The position numbers and the translations under genes were made by a program. Below, piece by piece: positions 52,180 to 60,856 of a DNA stretch of 64,000 nucleotides. The notes beneath the pieces were generated by a model. That model did no database searches, was not told the origin of the DNA, and saw only the letters and a list, made by a program, of their open reading frames with translations. Origin of the DNA: Desulfonispora thiosulfatigenes DSM 11270 (GTDB lineage Bacteria > Bacillota > Peptococcia > Peptococcales > Desulfonisporaceae); the NCBI RefSeq assembly GCF_900176035.1, contig NZ_FWWT01000015.1:1-64000 (forward strand). The letters run 5' to 3'. Positions within the stretch are counted from its first letter, which is position 1; each line of letters opens with the position of its first letter.

Positions 52180-52223
52180 TTAGAAAGTGTTGTTATGCAT
52201 ACCGTAAGAAAGAGGTGAACCCG

Positions 52224-52427
52224 ATGAAAAAAGAAATCCATCCAAAATATGAAACTGTAAAAGTTTCTTGCGTTTGTGGTGCTACATTCGAAACTAGATC
52301 AACTAAAGATGGCGAAGTAAAAGTGGAAATTTGTTCTAAATGTCATCCTTTTTACACTGGTAAAAAGCGTATGATTGACTCTACCGGTCGGGTAGATAGA
52401 TTCAAGAAAAAATATGGTCTTAATTAA
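52224..52427 (+). CDS. rpmE: 50S ribosomal protein L31 (zinc-binding type)
   Basis: 67 residues. [26 protein letters not shown] with CVC, then [29 protein letters not shown]. The cysteine set CVC...CSKC marks the Zn-containing (C+) form. ATG 52224 follows AGAGGTG; the longer GTG frame (52215) overlaps it. Confidence 0.97.
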   Translation: MKKEIHPKYETVKVSCVCGATFETRSTKDGEVKVEICSKCHPFYTGKKRMIDSTGRVDRFKKKYGLN

Positions 52428-52432
52428 TCTTG

Positions 52433-52456
52433 GCAGGGCGTACGCTCTGCTTTTTT
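52433..52456 (+). terminator. rpmE terminator
   Basis: GCAGGGCG / CGCTCTGC hairpin followed by six T. Confidence 0.88.
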
Positions 52457-52493
52457 GCTATCAAAGTCTAAATTTTGGCAGGTGAATATTACT

Positions 52494-53375
52494 ATGGCAA
52501 GTTACGGTGGTCAGGCTCTGATTGAAGGAGTTATGATGCGAGGACAAGAGGATCTAGCAATTGCAGTAAGAAAAAGCGATAATGAAATTTCCTGCAAAAT
52601 GGAGAAAATAACAGGAATATCTGCTAAATATCCTTTCTTAAAAAAACCTTTTCTAAGGGGTACAGTAGCCTTATTTGAATCATTAATAATGGGTATAAAG
52701 GCTTTAACATATTCTGCTAATGAATCAGTAGAAGCTGAAGAAGAAGAATTAAGTAATTTAGAAATTGCTTTTTCTATTGCTTTAGCTTTAGGACTTGGGA
52801 TTTTACTATTTTTCATTGCTCCAGCAGTTTTTGCTCATTTATTACATCAATATGTTCAAGGGTCTTTTTTACAAAATGTTCTTGAAGGATTTATGAGAAT
52901 CGGGATTTTCCTCTTGTATGTATTTGGCATATCGAGGATGAAAGATATTCAAAGAGTTTTCGAGTATCATGGTGCCGAGCATAAGGTAATTCATGCGTAT
53001 GAGGCAGGAGAAGAATTAAAGGTAGAAAATTGCCGTAAATATACAACTCTTCACCCACGTTGTGGTACTAGTTTTTTATTAATTGTAATGGTAATTAGTA
53101 TTTTGATTTTTTCCCTTTTTGGTGTAGAAATTTTTTGGTGGCGCTTACTATCTAGGGTTATCTTATTACCAGTGATTGCAGGTGTTTCTTATGAGATTTT
53201 AAAGTTAGCAGGGAAATATTGTGACAATCCAATTATGAAAATTGTAAACAAACCAGGTTTAATGATGCAAAAATTAACAACAGGTGAACCTGATGACAGT
53301 CAATTAGAAGTAGCTCTTCGTGCTTTACAAGGAGTTCTAGATGCTGAAAAAGGCGAGGATACTTGCAAAATATAG
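52494..53375 (+). CDS. yqhQ: DUF1385 membrane protein (YqhQ family)
   Basis: 293 residues. Starts MASYGGQALIEGVMMRG, the DUF1385 signature, has four or so membrane helices (~97-120, 135-155, 200-222, 226-246), and FEYHGAEHKVIHAYEAGEEL, then CRKYTTLHPRCGTSFL. Function unknown; in many Firmicutes it sits between rpmE and prfA as here. ATG 52494 has AGGTGA upstream; the frame start at 52455 is in the rpmE terminator. Confidence 0.9.
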   Translation: MASYGGQALIEGVMMRGQEDLAIAVRKSDNEISCKMEKITGISAKYPFLKKPFLRGTVALFESLIMGIKALTYSANESVEAEEEELSNLEIAFSIALALGLGILLFFIAPAVFAHLLHQYVQGSFLQNVLEGFMRIGIFLLYVFGISRMKDIQRVFEYHGAEHKVIHAYEAGEELKVENCRKYTTLHPRCGTSFLLIVMVISILIFSLFGVEIFWWRLLSRVILLPVIAGVSYEILKLAGKYCDNPIMKIVNKPGLMMQKLTTGEPDDSQLEVALRALQGVLDAEKGEDTCKI

Positions 53376-53433
53376 AAAATATAGATATACTGATTATCTG
53401 ATTATTCCATTTTAACCAAGGTAGGGTGAAAAA

Positions 53434-54501
53434 ATGTTTGATAAATTACAACATATAGAAGATAAATACGAAAATTTAAATACTTTAATGAGTGATCCAG
53501 ATGTATTAAATAATCCCCAAGAATTACAAAAACATGCTAAAACTCAATCAGATTTAGCAGAAATAGTCGAAGTTTTTCGTAGATATAAAGTAGTAAACGA
53601 GCAATTAGAAGATGCTAAAGCTTTGATAGAGGATAAATTAGATCCAGAAATGAAAGAAATGGTAGAGCTAGAAATTGGTGAATTACAAGAAGAAAAAGCA
53701 AATTTAGAAAGTAAACTTAAAATCCTTCTATTACCAAAAGACCCTAATGACGAGAAAAACGTAATTGTAGAAATTAGGGGAGGGGCCGGAGGAGATGAGG
53801 CAGCTTTATTTGCTGCTGAATTATATCGGATGTATACGCGTTACGCTGAAACAAAAGGCTGGAAAACAGATATATTAAGCTCTCATTACACCGATATTGG
53901 TGGATATAAAGAAGTTTCTTTTTCTGTAGAAGGCCATGGAGCTTATAGTAAGCTTAAATATGAAAGTGGTGTACACAGAGTACAAAGAGTTCCTTCGACA
54001 GAATCAGGAGGAAGAATTCATACCTCAACAGTAACAGTAGCCGTACTACCAGAAGCAGAAGATGTAGAGGTAAATATTGATGCTAATGATTTACGGATTG
54101 ATGTATTTTGTTCTAGTGGACCAGGTGGGCAGTCTGTAAATACAACTCAATCAGCTGTAAGGGTGACACATATTCCAACAGGGCTAGTTGTATCATGCCA
54201 AGATGAAAAATCTCAGCATAAAAATAAAGATAAAGCTTTAAAGGTATTAAGAGCACGTTTATTAGAAAAATTTGAAGGTGAGCAGGCGGGTGAATTAGCT
54301 GCTACTCGTAAAACACAAGTAGGTACAGGAGATCGTAGTGAGAGAATTAGAACGTATAATTTCCCACAAGGTAGGGTTACAGATCATCGTATCGGACTTA
54401 CACTTCATAAATTAGATCAAATGCTTTTAGGAAATATTGAAGAAGTAATTGTAGCGCTTACAACTACTGATCAAGCAGAAAAATTAAAGCAGGTGGATTA
54501 A
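53434..54501 (+). CDS. prfA: peptide chain release factor 1
   Basis: 355 residues, normal length. Contains the GGQ hydrolysis motif ([15 protein letters not shown]), the anticodon-mimic region ([38 protein letters not shown] reads UAA/UAG), and [16 protein letters not shown]. Terminates translation at UAA and UAG. Its methylase PrmC is encoded one base after its stop. Confidence 0.98.
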   Translation: MFDKLQHIEDKYENLNTLMSDPDVLNNPQELQKHAKTQSDLAEIVEVFRRYKVVNEQLEDAKALIEDKLDPEMKEMVELEIGELQEEKANLESKLKILLLPKDPNDEKNVIVEIRGGAGGDEAALFAAELYRMYTRYAETKGWKTDILSSHYTDIGGYKEVSFSVEGHGAYSKLKYESGVHRVQRVPSTESGGRIHTSTVTVAVLPEAEDVEVNIDANDLRIDVFCSSGPGGQSVNTTQSAVRVTHIPTGLVVSCQDEKSQHKNKDKALKVLRARLLEKFEGEQAGELAATRKTQVGTGDRSERIRTYNFPQGRVTDHRIGLTLHKLDQMLLGNIEEVIVALTTTDQAEKLKQVD

Positions 54502-54502
54502 T

Positions 54503-55354
54503 ATGGAACGAAATTCTAAACCGCAAACTGTAAAAGAAATATTACAGTGGGCGGTTATTTTTTTAGGTCGAGATAAAAGGCTAGAAGCAGAACTTTTACT
54601 AGCGCAGGTGCTAAATTTTTCGCGTGCAAAATTATTAGCTTATCCAGAAAAAGTTCTAAACCAAGATGAGCTTCATAAATTTGTAGAGAGAGTAAATTTA
54701 AGAAAAGATGGCGAGCCTCTTCAGTATATTTTAGGTACCGAAGACTTTATGGGATTAGATTTTAAAGTAACTGAGAACGTTCTGATTCCTCGTTCAGATA
54801 CAGAGATAATGGTAGAAAAAGTAATTGAAAATGTGGATAAAACAAAGAGTATTCGCATTTTAGATTTATGTACAGGAAGTGGCGCCATTGCAGTAAGTTT
54901 GGCTAAATATTTACCACTAAGTAAGATTACGGCTGTAGATATTTCGGCAGAAGCCCTAGATGTGGCACGATTTAATGCTCGGGCTAATGAGGTAGATGGA
55001 CAAATTAATTTTTGCCAAAGTGACCTTTTTAAAGATCTTGATCCTGAAATGAAATTTGAGATTATTGTGAGTAATCCTCCTTATATTACAAGTAGAGAAA
55101 TGACAGAGTTACCTAAAGATGTGCAAAAAGAACCACATTTAGCTTTATGGGGGGGCCTAGATGGGCTGGATTTTTATAGAAGAATAGCTAAAAATTCTCC
55201 AGAATTTATTATTCCAGGGGGAGAATTATTTTTAGAAATAGGCTATAAACAGGCTTTAGAGGTTAGTAGTTTTTTACAAACAAGTGGATTTAAAAGCATA
55301 GAAGTGATTAAAGACTGGAACCAGCTTGACCGCGTAGTGTATGGGAAATATTAG
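54503..55354 (+). CDS. prmC: release-factor glutamine methyltransferase
   Basis: 283 residues. PrmC N-terminal helical domain, then the SAM methyltransferase with PRSDTE, ILDLCTGSGAIAVSLA and the catalytic VSNPPYI. Methylates the GGQ glutamine of release factors. Operon yqhQ-prfA-prmC. Confidence 0.97.
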   Translation: MERNSKPQTVKEILQWAVIFLGRDKRLEAELLLAQVLNFSRAKLLAYPEKVLNQDELHKFVERVNLRKDGEPLQYILGTEDFMGLDFKVTENVLIPRSDTEIMVEKVIENVDKTKSIRILDLCTGSGAIAVSLAKYLPLSKITAVDISAEALDVARFNARANEVDGQINFCQSDLFKDLDPEMKFEIIVSNPPYITSREMTELPKDVQKEPHLALWGGLDGLDFYRRIAKNSPEFIIPGGELFLEIGYKQALEVSSFLQTSGFKSIEVIKDWNQLDRVVYGKY

Positions 55355-55684
55355 CAGGGAAAGTCAGCCAAAATTTTTTTAATTACTTTTTGAAATCTTG
55401 TGCTATAATCTATATTAGAAAAGGAAGTTGGCGGTTAAGATTTTTTATGAACTAGAAAATTAAAGTAAAAGCAGGAAAAACTGTTACCCTTTAGAATTAA
55501 TATTAAGAATATTAATTTAGGTGAAAATGTTACAAAAATTAGAGAAGAATAATAAGGTTATGTAAAAGTATTAAAAATATAAACAAATTAAGCAATTTAA
55601 TACCTTAATAAGGAAGTGATGCTGGGGTTTTATTCTGTGCAATTATTAATTCATAGTAAGGATAATTAAAAGGAGGAAGCTATT
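55355..55684 (+). other. long leader/intergenic region before nhaA
   Basis: 330 bp without a gene. An extended -10 box TGCTATAAT (55401-55409) would give a leader of about 270 nt. It holds an AT-rich hairpin ATTAATATT/AATATTAAT (about 55496-55517) and the nhaA SD AAGGAGG. The length suggests leader-based regulation, but no known riboswitch class (c-di-AMP, Na+) was recognised and no terminator is obvious. Confidence 0.4.
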
Positions 55685-56806
55685 TTGAATAAGTTTGTCA
55701 ATTTTTTAAGAGACTATTCCATACCTTTAATCGCTGGTGTATTTGTAGCTTTAATTTGGGCTAATACTGCACCAGAAAGTTATCACACTGTAATGGAAAC
55801 AGAATTAATACTTGGAAAGGATTTTCATTTCCTTGTAAATGATATTTTTATGGCCTTTTTCTTCTCAATTGCAGCTGTAGAGATTGTCGTAAGTGTAATG
55901 AAGGGCGGAGCCCTAAACCCTGTTAAAAAAGCTATTAACCCATTATTTGCAACATTTGGTGGAGTTCTTGGACCAGTTGCGGTTTATTTCATTTTAAACC
56001 ATTTCTTTGGTGCTCCAGAATTTGCTAGAGGTTGGGGTATTCCAACAGCGACTGATATCGCGCTTGCATGGTTAGTTGCTAGAGTAGTTTTTGGTGCAGG
56101 ACATCCAGCAGTAAAATTCTTATTACTATTAGCTATCGTTGACGATGGCCTTGGTCTTGGAATTATTGCTATATTCTATCCGGATCCATTACATCCAGTA
56201 GCACCTATTTATTTATTAGGAGTGCTTGGAGCGATGGTATTAGCATTTGCTCTTAAAAAGATGAAAGTGCAAAGCTATCTCCCATATATTTTTGGGGCAG
56301 GTACCTTAAGCTGGGTATGTTTACATTATGCTCATTTACATCCAGCTTTAGCCTTAGTATTTATCGTACCATTTTTACCACATGATCCTAGCGAGCCAGA
56401 TAGTTCATTAATGAATTTTGAACATGCCTTTAAGCCATTTGTAGACTTTGGATTATTTTTCTTTGGACTTTCAAATGCCGGTGTGGAACTTTCAGGTATT
56501 GGCGCATTAACTTGGATCGTTCTTTATGCCTTGATCTTTGGTAAAGTAATTGGAATCTGGGGAATGGCAAATATTGGAAAAATGCTAGGATTCCCTTTAC
56601 CAGATGGTATGGGTCAAAAAGAATTAATTACCGTGGGTGTAGTAGCTGCAATGGGATTAACAGTTGCTTTATTCGTATCAGGAGCAGCCTTTGTAGACCC
56701 AGTAATTCAAGGAGCAGCGAAAATGGGAGCCTTATTTAGTGGATTTGTTGCTATTTTAGCTGTAATTGTAGGTAAGGTATTTAATATTAAAAAAATAGAA
56801 GAATAG
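55685..56806 (+). CDS. nhaA: NhaA-family Na+/H+ antiporter
   Basis: 373 residues, about eleven to twelve helices. Contains the TATDIALAW motif (TM4) and AIVDDGLGLGIIAIF with the paired Asp residues that bind Na+ (TM5), hallmark of NhaA. It exports Na+ for protons and helps with sodium and pH stress. TTG start 8 nt after AAGGAGG. Followed by a terminator and a BusR-like regulator. Confidence 0.92.
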   Translation: MNKFVNFLRDYSIPLIAGVFVALIWANTAPESYHTVMETELILGKDFHFLVNDIFMAFFFSIAAVEIVVSVMKGGALNPVKKAINPLFATFGGVLGPVAVYFILNHFFGAPEFARGWGIPTATDIALAWLVARVVFGAGHPAVKFLLLLAIVDDGLGLGIIAIFYPDPLHPVAPIYLLGVLGAMVLAFALKKMKVQSYLPYIFGAGTLSWVCLHYAHLHPALALVFIVPFLPHDPSEPDSSLMNFEHAFKPFVDFGLFFFGLSNAGVELSGIGALTWIVLYALIFGKVIGIWGMANIGKMLGFPLPDGMGQKELITVGVVAAMGLTVALFVSGAAFVDPVIQGAAKMGALFSGFVAILAVIVGKVFNIKKIEE

Positions 56807-56843
56807 ATAAATTAATGAATAGATAAATTAATGAAAGCTATAA

Positions 56844-56883
56844 GCAGATACTACCTAGTAATTAGGTGGTTTCTGCCTTTTTT
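56844..56883 (+). terminator. nhaA terminator
   Basis: GCAGATACTACCTA pairs with TAGGTGGTTTCTGC (two mismatches), followed by six T. A 16-bp direct repeat (AATAGATAAATTAATG twice, about 56803-56834) spans the nhaA stop. Confidence 0.88.
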
Positions 56884-56884
56884 A

Positions 56885-56893
56885 TGCTATAAT
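56885..56893 (+). promoter_or_regulatory. extended -10 promoter of busR-like gene
   Basis: TGCTATAAT, immediately after the nhaA terminator and 43 nt before the regulator start. Confidence 0.6.
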
Positions 56894-56935
56894 TAAGAAG
56901 CTTAGGCAAATAAAAGTTCTAAGGAGAAAGTGAAA

Positions 56936-57562
56936 ATGGGAAACTATAAAGATATTAACGAAATACCACGTTATGAACAAATAGCAGTTGATTTAGCCAC
57001 AAAGGTTGCGCATCGTGATTATCCTGAAGGAACAAAGCTCTATGGTCGTTCTACCCTTGCTGGACAATATAATGTCTCACCAGAAACTATTAGAAGAGCC
57101 GTTGCTTTATTACAAACTATGAATATCGTAGAAGTAGTGACAGGTAAAGGAATAATTGTTAAAAATCATCATGCAGCTCTGCAATATATTGAGAGTTTTA
57201 AACAAAGAAGAGCATTAGCAGAAGCACAAGAGGAATTTTCAAAGCTTTTAAAAGAGCGAAGAGAAATAGATATAGCAATTGAACAGCAAATTAAAAAAAT
57301 AATGAATTTTAGCTCTCGTTTGGTTAATATTTTGCCAAAGGTAGAAGAAGTCGTTATCCCTGAAGATTCTCTTTTAGTGGGTAAAAGTTTAGTAGAAGTT
57401 GATTTTCGTAGTAAAACTGATGCTACCGTTTTATCAATTGAAAGAAATGGAGCTGAGAATTTCTCACCTGATATCAATATGCTTTTATTAGAGGGAGATG
57501 TGTTAGTGTATATTGGCCCTGAAAACTCTAAGAAAAAGGTTGAAAAGTTTGTTAATGCGTAA
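56936..57562 (+). CDS. GntR-type regulator with RCK_C (TrkA_C) domain, BusR-like
   Basis: 208 residues. A GntR winged helix (~8-72: RYEQIAVDLATKV, STLAGQYNVSPETIRRAVALLQ) is followed by a coiled coil (~80-125) and an RCK_C domain (~130-205: VVIPEDSLLVGKSLVEVDFR...LLLEGDVLVYIG). The order wHTH-coiled coil-RCK_C matches BusR of Lactococcus/Streptococcus, a c-di-AMP-binding repressor of osmolyte uptake. Ligand and targets here are inferred; adjacent nhaA is an obvious candidate. ATG 56936 (AAGGAG, 9 nt); GTG 56930 is too close. Confidence 0.8.
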   Translation: MGNYKDINEIPRYEQIAVDLATKVAHRDYPEGTKLYGRSTLAGQYNVSPETIRRAVALLQTMNIVEVVTGKGIIVKNHHAALQYIESFKQRRALAEAQEEFSKLLKERREIDIAIEQQIKKIMNFSSRLVNILPKVEEVVIPEDSLLVGKSLVEVDFRSKTDATVLSIERNGAENFSPDINMLLLEGDVLVYIGPENSKKKVEKFVNA

Positions 57563-57570
57563 AATAATTT

Positions 57571-57602
57571 ATACATCCTAAATCTTTGGGATGTATTTTT
57601 TT
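57571..57602 (+). terminator. terminator of the BusR-like gene
   Basis: ATACATCC / GGATGTAT with a 10-nt loop and seven T; it ends as the next promoter begins. Confidence 0.9.
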
Positions 57603-57603
57603 A

Positions 57604-57612
57604 TGTTATAAT
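57604..57612 (+). promoter_or_regulatory. extended -10 promoter of sua5
   Basis: TGTTATAAT begins two bases past the terminator tail. Transcription from it would start near 57619, which rules out the frame start at 57623 and supports TTG 57653. Confidence 0.6.
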
Positions 57613-57652
57613 AAATGAAAATTTGAAAAATATAATTTGGTTGGTGAAAATT

Positions 57653-58690
57653 TTGCAAACATATTACTGGAAGACATCAGTAAAGGATCCAGATGAAAGT
57701 AGTATAGAAATAGCAGCAGATTTACTAAAAAAAGGAGAAATTATCGGTTTCCCTACTGAGACTGTGTATGGCCTCGGAGCCAATGGTCTTGATGAGAAAG
57801 CTATCGAAAAAATATACAGGGCAAAAGGCAGGCCCAGTGATAATCCTTTAATCTTACATATAGATTCTGAAGAAATGTTAAAAACTTTAGTCACTACGAT
57901 TTCAGCTGAAACTAAAAAAATTATCAGGGAATTTTGGCCAGGTCCTTTAACCTTAGTATTACCAAAATCTAAAATAGTTCCTTCCATTATAACAGCAGGA
58001 TTAGACACGGTGGCGGTAAGAATGCCAGCCCATAAGGTTGCGTTAAAATTAATTAAAAAAACAGGATTACCCATAGCGGCGCCAAGTGCAAATTTGTCAG
58101 GAAAGCCTAGTCCTACAACAGCAGAGCATGTATGGCATGATTTAGCAGGAAAAATTGCAGGAATCATTGATGCAGGCCCTACGGGTATAGGTGTGGAATC
58201 AACGGTATTAGATTTAAGTGGGGAAATACCGACAATTTTAAGACCAGGAGGGGTTACTAGGGAGCAGCTCCGCTCTTTAATTGGAAGAGTAGAATATGAC
58301 CCCGCCCTAAAGAATAAAGATGAACTTCCAAGATCTCCAGGAATGAAATATACCCATTATTCTCCAGATGCAGAAGTGATTTTAGTTTCGGATATTGCGA
58401 AATTACACGATTGTGCCCAGGAAGATATATCTAAAGGGTTAAAAGTAGGCTTGATGATTTCTGAAGAAGGTCATAAGGAAATAAAGGACAATATAAGTAA
58501 AGAAGTAAAAATAGAGAAATTAGGCTCAAGGAAAAGGTTAGAAGAAGCCACAGCACAGGTTTATGGGGCACTAAGAAAATTAGATGGGGAAAAGGTAAAT
58601 ATTATTTATGTAGAAATGTTCCCAGAAGAAGGAATTGGAGTAGCCTTAATGAATAGATTAATAAAAGCTGCAGGGGAGAAACAAGTATAA
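57653..58690 (+). CDS. ywlC: threonylcarbamoyl-AMP synthase (Sua5/YwlC type)
   Basis: 345 residues: YrdC domain (~10-205) with GEIIGFPTETVYGLGANG, KGRPSDNPLILHI, PLTLVL and GPTGIGVESTVLDLS, plus the C-terminal Sua5 domain (SPGMKYTHYSPDAEVILV). It makes the threonylcarbamoyl-AMP used for t6A37 tRNA modification. First gene of the ywl-like order sua5-mntP-ywlE-rpiB-ywlG-glyA-upp. TTG 57653 after TTGGTGA. Confidence 0.94.
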   Translation: MQTYYWKTSVKDPDESSIEIAADLLKKGEIIGFPTETVYGLGANGLDEKAIEKIYRAKGRPSDNPLILHIDSEEMLKTLVTTISAETKKIIREFWPGPLTLVLPKSKIVPSIITAGLDTVAVRMPAHKVALKLIKKTGLPIAAPSANLSGKPSPTTAEHVWHDLAGKIAGIIDAGPTGIGVESTVLDLSGEIPTILRPGGVTREQLRSLIGRVEYDPALKNKDELPRSPGMKYTHYSPDAEVILVSDIAKLHDCAQEDISKGLKVGLMISEEGHKEIKDNISKEVKIEKLGSRKRLEEATAQVYGALRKLDGEKVNIIYVEMFPEEGIGVALMNRLIKAAGEKQV

Positions 58691-58745
58691 ATAATTTTGG
58701 GTTTTTAACATACACTATGCAAGAGACTATTTCTAGGAGGTAACT

Positions 58746-59294
58746 ATGGATTTACCAGCAATTTTCATCGTATCTATCGCCCTTGGAATCGATGCATTTT
58801 CTCTTTCTTTAGGAATTGGATTAAGTGGAGTAAAAAGAAAGCAAGTTTATTTAGTTTCTATTGTAGTAGCTATTTTTCATATAATTATGCCTTTAATTGG
58901 TTTATATTTAGGCATGACTTTAGGAAACTTTGTAGGGCCAATTGCAGGAAAGATTGGTGCTTTAGTTTTAATTTTTATCGGAGCCCAGGCTATCTGGAAA
59001 AAATGGCGTTCTCGTAATGAAGCTGAGAATAATAGTATAATATCTATAAATCATCCCTTAGGTTTAATCTTAATGGCGATTAGCGTATCTCTTGATGCCC
59101 TTACGGTAGGATTTGGCCTGGGTACTCTTAGGGTAGATTTAACCTTAACCGTAATAATTATGGGAGCAGTAGCAGGAATCATGACCTTTATGGGATTAAT
59201 CTTTGGGAAAAAGTTAAATCATAGCTTTGGAGAAAAGGCAGAGTTAGTAGGAAGTCTTATTTTAATTATTATTGGAATAAGGTTATTATTTTAA
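58746..59294 (+). CDS. mntP: manganese efflux pump MntP
   Basis: 182 residues, six membrane helices in two threefold repeats: IALGIDAFSLSLGIGL and ISVSLDALTVGFGLG carry the paired Asp residues of the DUF204/MntP family. Exports Mn2+. SD AGGAGG, 5 nt. Equivalent of B. subtilis ywlD, in the same order. Confidence 0.93.
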   Translation: MDLPAIFIVSIALGIDAFSLSLGIGLSGVKRKQVYLVSIVVAIFHIIMPLIGLYLGMTLGNFVGPIAGKIGALVLIFIGAQAIWKKWRSRNEAENNSIISINHPLGLILMAISVSLDALTVGFGLGTLRVDLTLTVIIMGAVAGIMTFMGLIFGKKLNHSFGEKAELVGSLILIIIGIRLLF

Positions 59295-59315
59295 TTAACG
59301 ACAGGGGGTATAAAT

Positions 59316-59774
59316 ATGAAGAAAGTTTTATTTATTTGTACAGGTAACACCTGTAGGAGCAGTATGGCAGAAGCAATTGCAAAAAAAATAATTTCAGAAA
59401 ATGCAGAATTTGAAAATATATTAGTAGCTTCTGCTGGTGTTTATGCCCTAGCAGGAGATAAGGCAAATGATCACGCGATTATAGTTGCTCATGAAAATGG
59501 AGCAAATTTAGAGAATCATATGGCCCAATTACTTAGTCACGAATTAATCAAAGAAGCAGATTTTATTTTTACAATGACAAGCTCTCATAAAGGACAAGTC
59601 CTAGCTATGTATCCTGAAGCAGAGCATAAGACGTTTTTATTAAAGGAATATGCAAATGACCCGACCCTTGAAGTAATGGATCCTTTTGGACAATCTTTAG
59701 AGGTATATCGGCAAACTTATCAGGAATTAAGTAATTTAATTTCGGAAATTCTGCCTAAGGTTCAGGGGCTTTAA
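59316..59774 (+). CDS. ywlE: protein-arginine-phosphatase-type LMW phosphatase
   Basis: 152 residues. P-loop CTGNTCRSS (Cys8, Arg14) with Thr12, the residue that favours phospho-arginine over phospho-tyrosine in YwlE (tyrosine phosphatases have Ile there), and the general-acid MDPFGQS. It likely reverses McsB-type arginine phosphorylation. Specificity is inferred from that Thr and from the ywl context. Confidence 0.9.
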   Translation: MKKVLFICTGNTCRSSMAEAIAKKIISENAEFENILVASAGVYALAGDKANDHAIIVAHENGANLENHMAQLLSHELIKEADFIFTMTSSHKGQVLAMYPEAEHKTFLLKEYANDPTLEVMDPFGQSLEVYRQTYQELSNLISEILPKVQGL

Positions 59775-59780
59775 AGGAAG

Positions 59781-59962
59781 AAAGGTGAATTTATTATAGG
59801 CGCTACGCACGCTCGGTCAAAAAAAGGAAGGAGCTCCAGTAATTGCAGGAAACCCTTAAACTCGCTATCGCTCAAACAGTAAGGGCTTCTTATCTGCAAT
59901 TACCTCCGCTCTTTTTATTTAATCTCGCTAATAGCTTCGCTTATAATAATAAATTCACCTTT
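59781..59962 (-). repeat. structured palindromic repeat, copy C (inverted orientation)
   Basis: Read on the minus strand it aligns along its length with copy B: GCGAAGCTATTAGCGAGATT, an AGAGCGGAGGTAATTGCAG block, central hairpin (CCCTTA/TAAGGG) with loop TGTTTGAGCGATAGCGAG, and GACCGAGCGTGCGTAGCG. Its own inverted termini are AAAGGTGAATTTATTATA / TATAATAATAAATTCACC, different from B's but paired with each other. 6 bp after ywlE. Confidence 0.85.
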
Positions 59963-60051
59963 TTATAATTGGAAGCTTGTTTCAAGTTCATTTTTGTATA
60001 ATAACTTAGTTTTTACAGTTTACCTTTCTAAAGGTTTCTTAGATGATTACT

Positions 60052-60230
60052 AAGACTATTTGTTATTATAAGTGGAAAAATTGCGAGTTCAAATCAAAAA
60101 GCGTAGGTAGCTTTAGATAAGAATGGATCCGCTGTTTGAGCGATAGCGAGTTCGGGCCATTCCTAAAGCTATCGGAGCTTATTCCGTTTAACTGTCCGAG
60201 CTTTTTGGAACGTTGATAACAAATTGTCTT
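60052..60230 (+). repeat. structured palindromic repeat, copy D
   Basis: Termini AAGACTATTTGTTAT / ATAACAAATTGTCTT (one mismatch). Central hairpin with GAATGG/CCATTC and TAGCTTTAG/CTAAAGCTA, whose loop is TGTTTGAGCGATAGCGAG. Opposite in orientation to copy C and 90 bp from it. Together they fill the 530-bp gap between ywlE and rpiB. Confidence 0.85.
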
Positions 60231-60305
60231 TCCTTTTATTTAAACTTAGGCAGGATAATTCGTGTTATTATGGTAATATATATAAACAATATTAGGAGTG
60301 ATAAA

Positions 60306-60745
60306 ATGAAAGTAGCTTTAGGATCAGATCATGGTGGCTTTGCTTTAAAAGAAGAAATAAAAAATACTTAGAAGAAAAAAACATAGAATATAAAGATTTT
60401 GGCACAAATAATACAGATTCATGTGATTATCCGGATATTGCCTTGCCTCTTGCAAATGAAGTTGCGGCAGGAAATTTTGACCGTGGCATTTTAATTTGTG
60501 GCACAGGTATTGGTATCGGCATAGCAGCTAATAAGGTAAAAGGTATAAGGGCAGCTTTATGTCATGACACTTTTTCGGCACATGCTAGTAGAGAACATAA
60601 TGACGCTAATATTCTAACAATGGGTGAAAGGGTAATCGGAAAAGGATTAGCTATGGATATCGTTGATATTTGGCTACAGACCGAATTCACTGCTGGACGT
60701 CATCAAAATAGAGTAGATAAAATTTCAGAAATTGAAAAGGCTTAA
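60306..60745 (+). pseudogene. rpiB: ribose-5-phosphate isomerase B with a frameshift
   Basis: The normal start MKVALGSDHGGFALKEEIK runs into TAG at 60369. The rest (EEKNIEYKDFGT..., then CGTGIGIGIAANKVKGIRAALC to the stop at 60745) continues in the -1 frame. One extra A in the A-run 60359-60364 would restore a 149-residue RpiB with Asp9/His10, the catalytic Cys and the phosphate loop intact. The run is read A AAA AAT, a classic slippery heptamer, so the gene may be frameshifted on purpose, truly broken, or mis-sequenced. SD AGGAGTG. Equivalent of B. subtilis ywlF. Confidence 0.9.
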
Positions 60746-60856
60746 AATTTACAAGTAGGGGTTATTAACGTTTAAGTATTTGAATTTTCAAGTATTTAGA
60801 TGTGTAGTTTTGGAGTTTGTTTTAAAATTAATAATTATTTTACGGGGGTGTACCAA

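Noticed and set aside
55410-55684. c-di-AMP (ydaO) or Na+ riboswitch before nhaA
   Set aside because: Leader length is suggestive but the conserved sequences of those classes could not be found.
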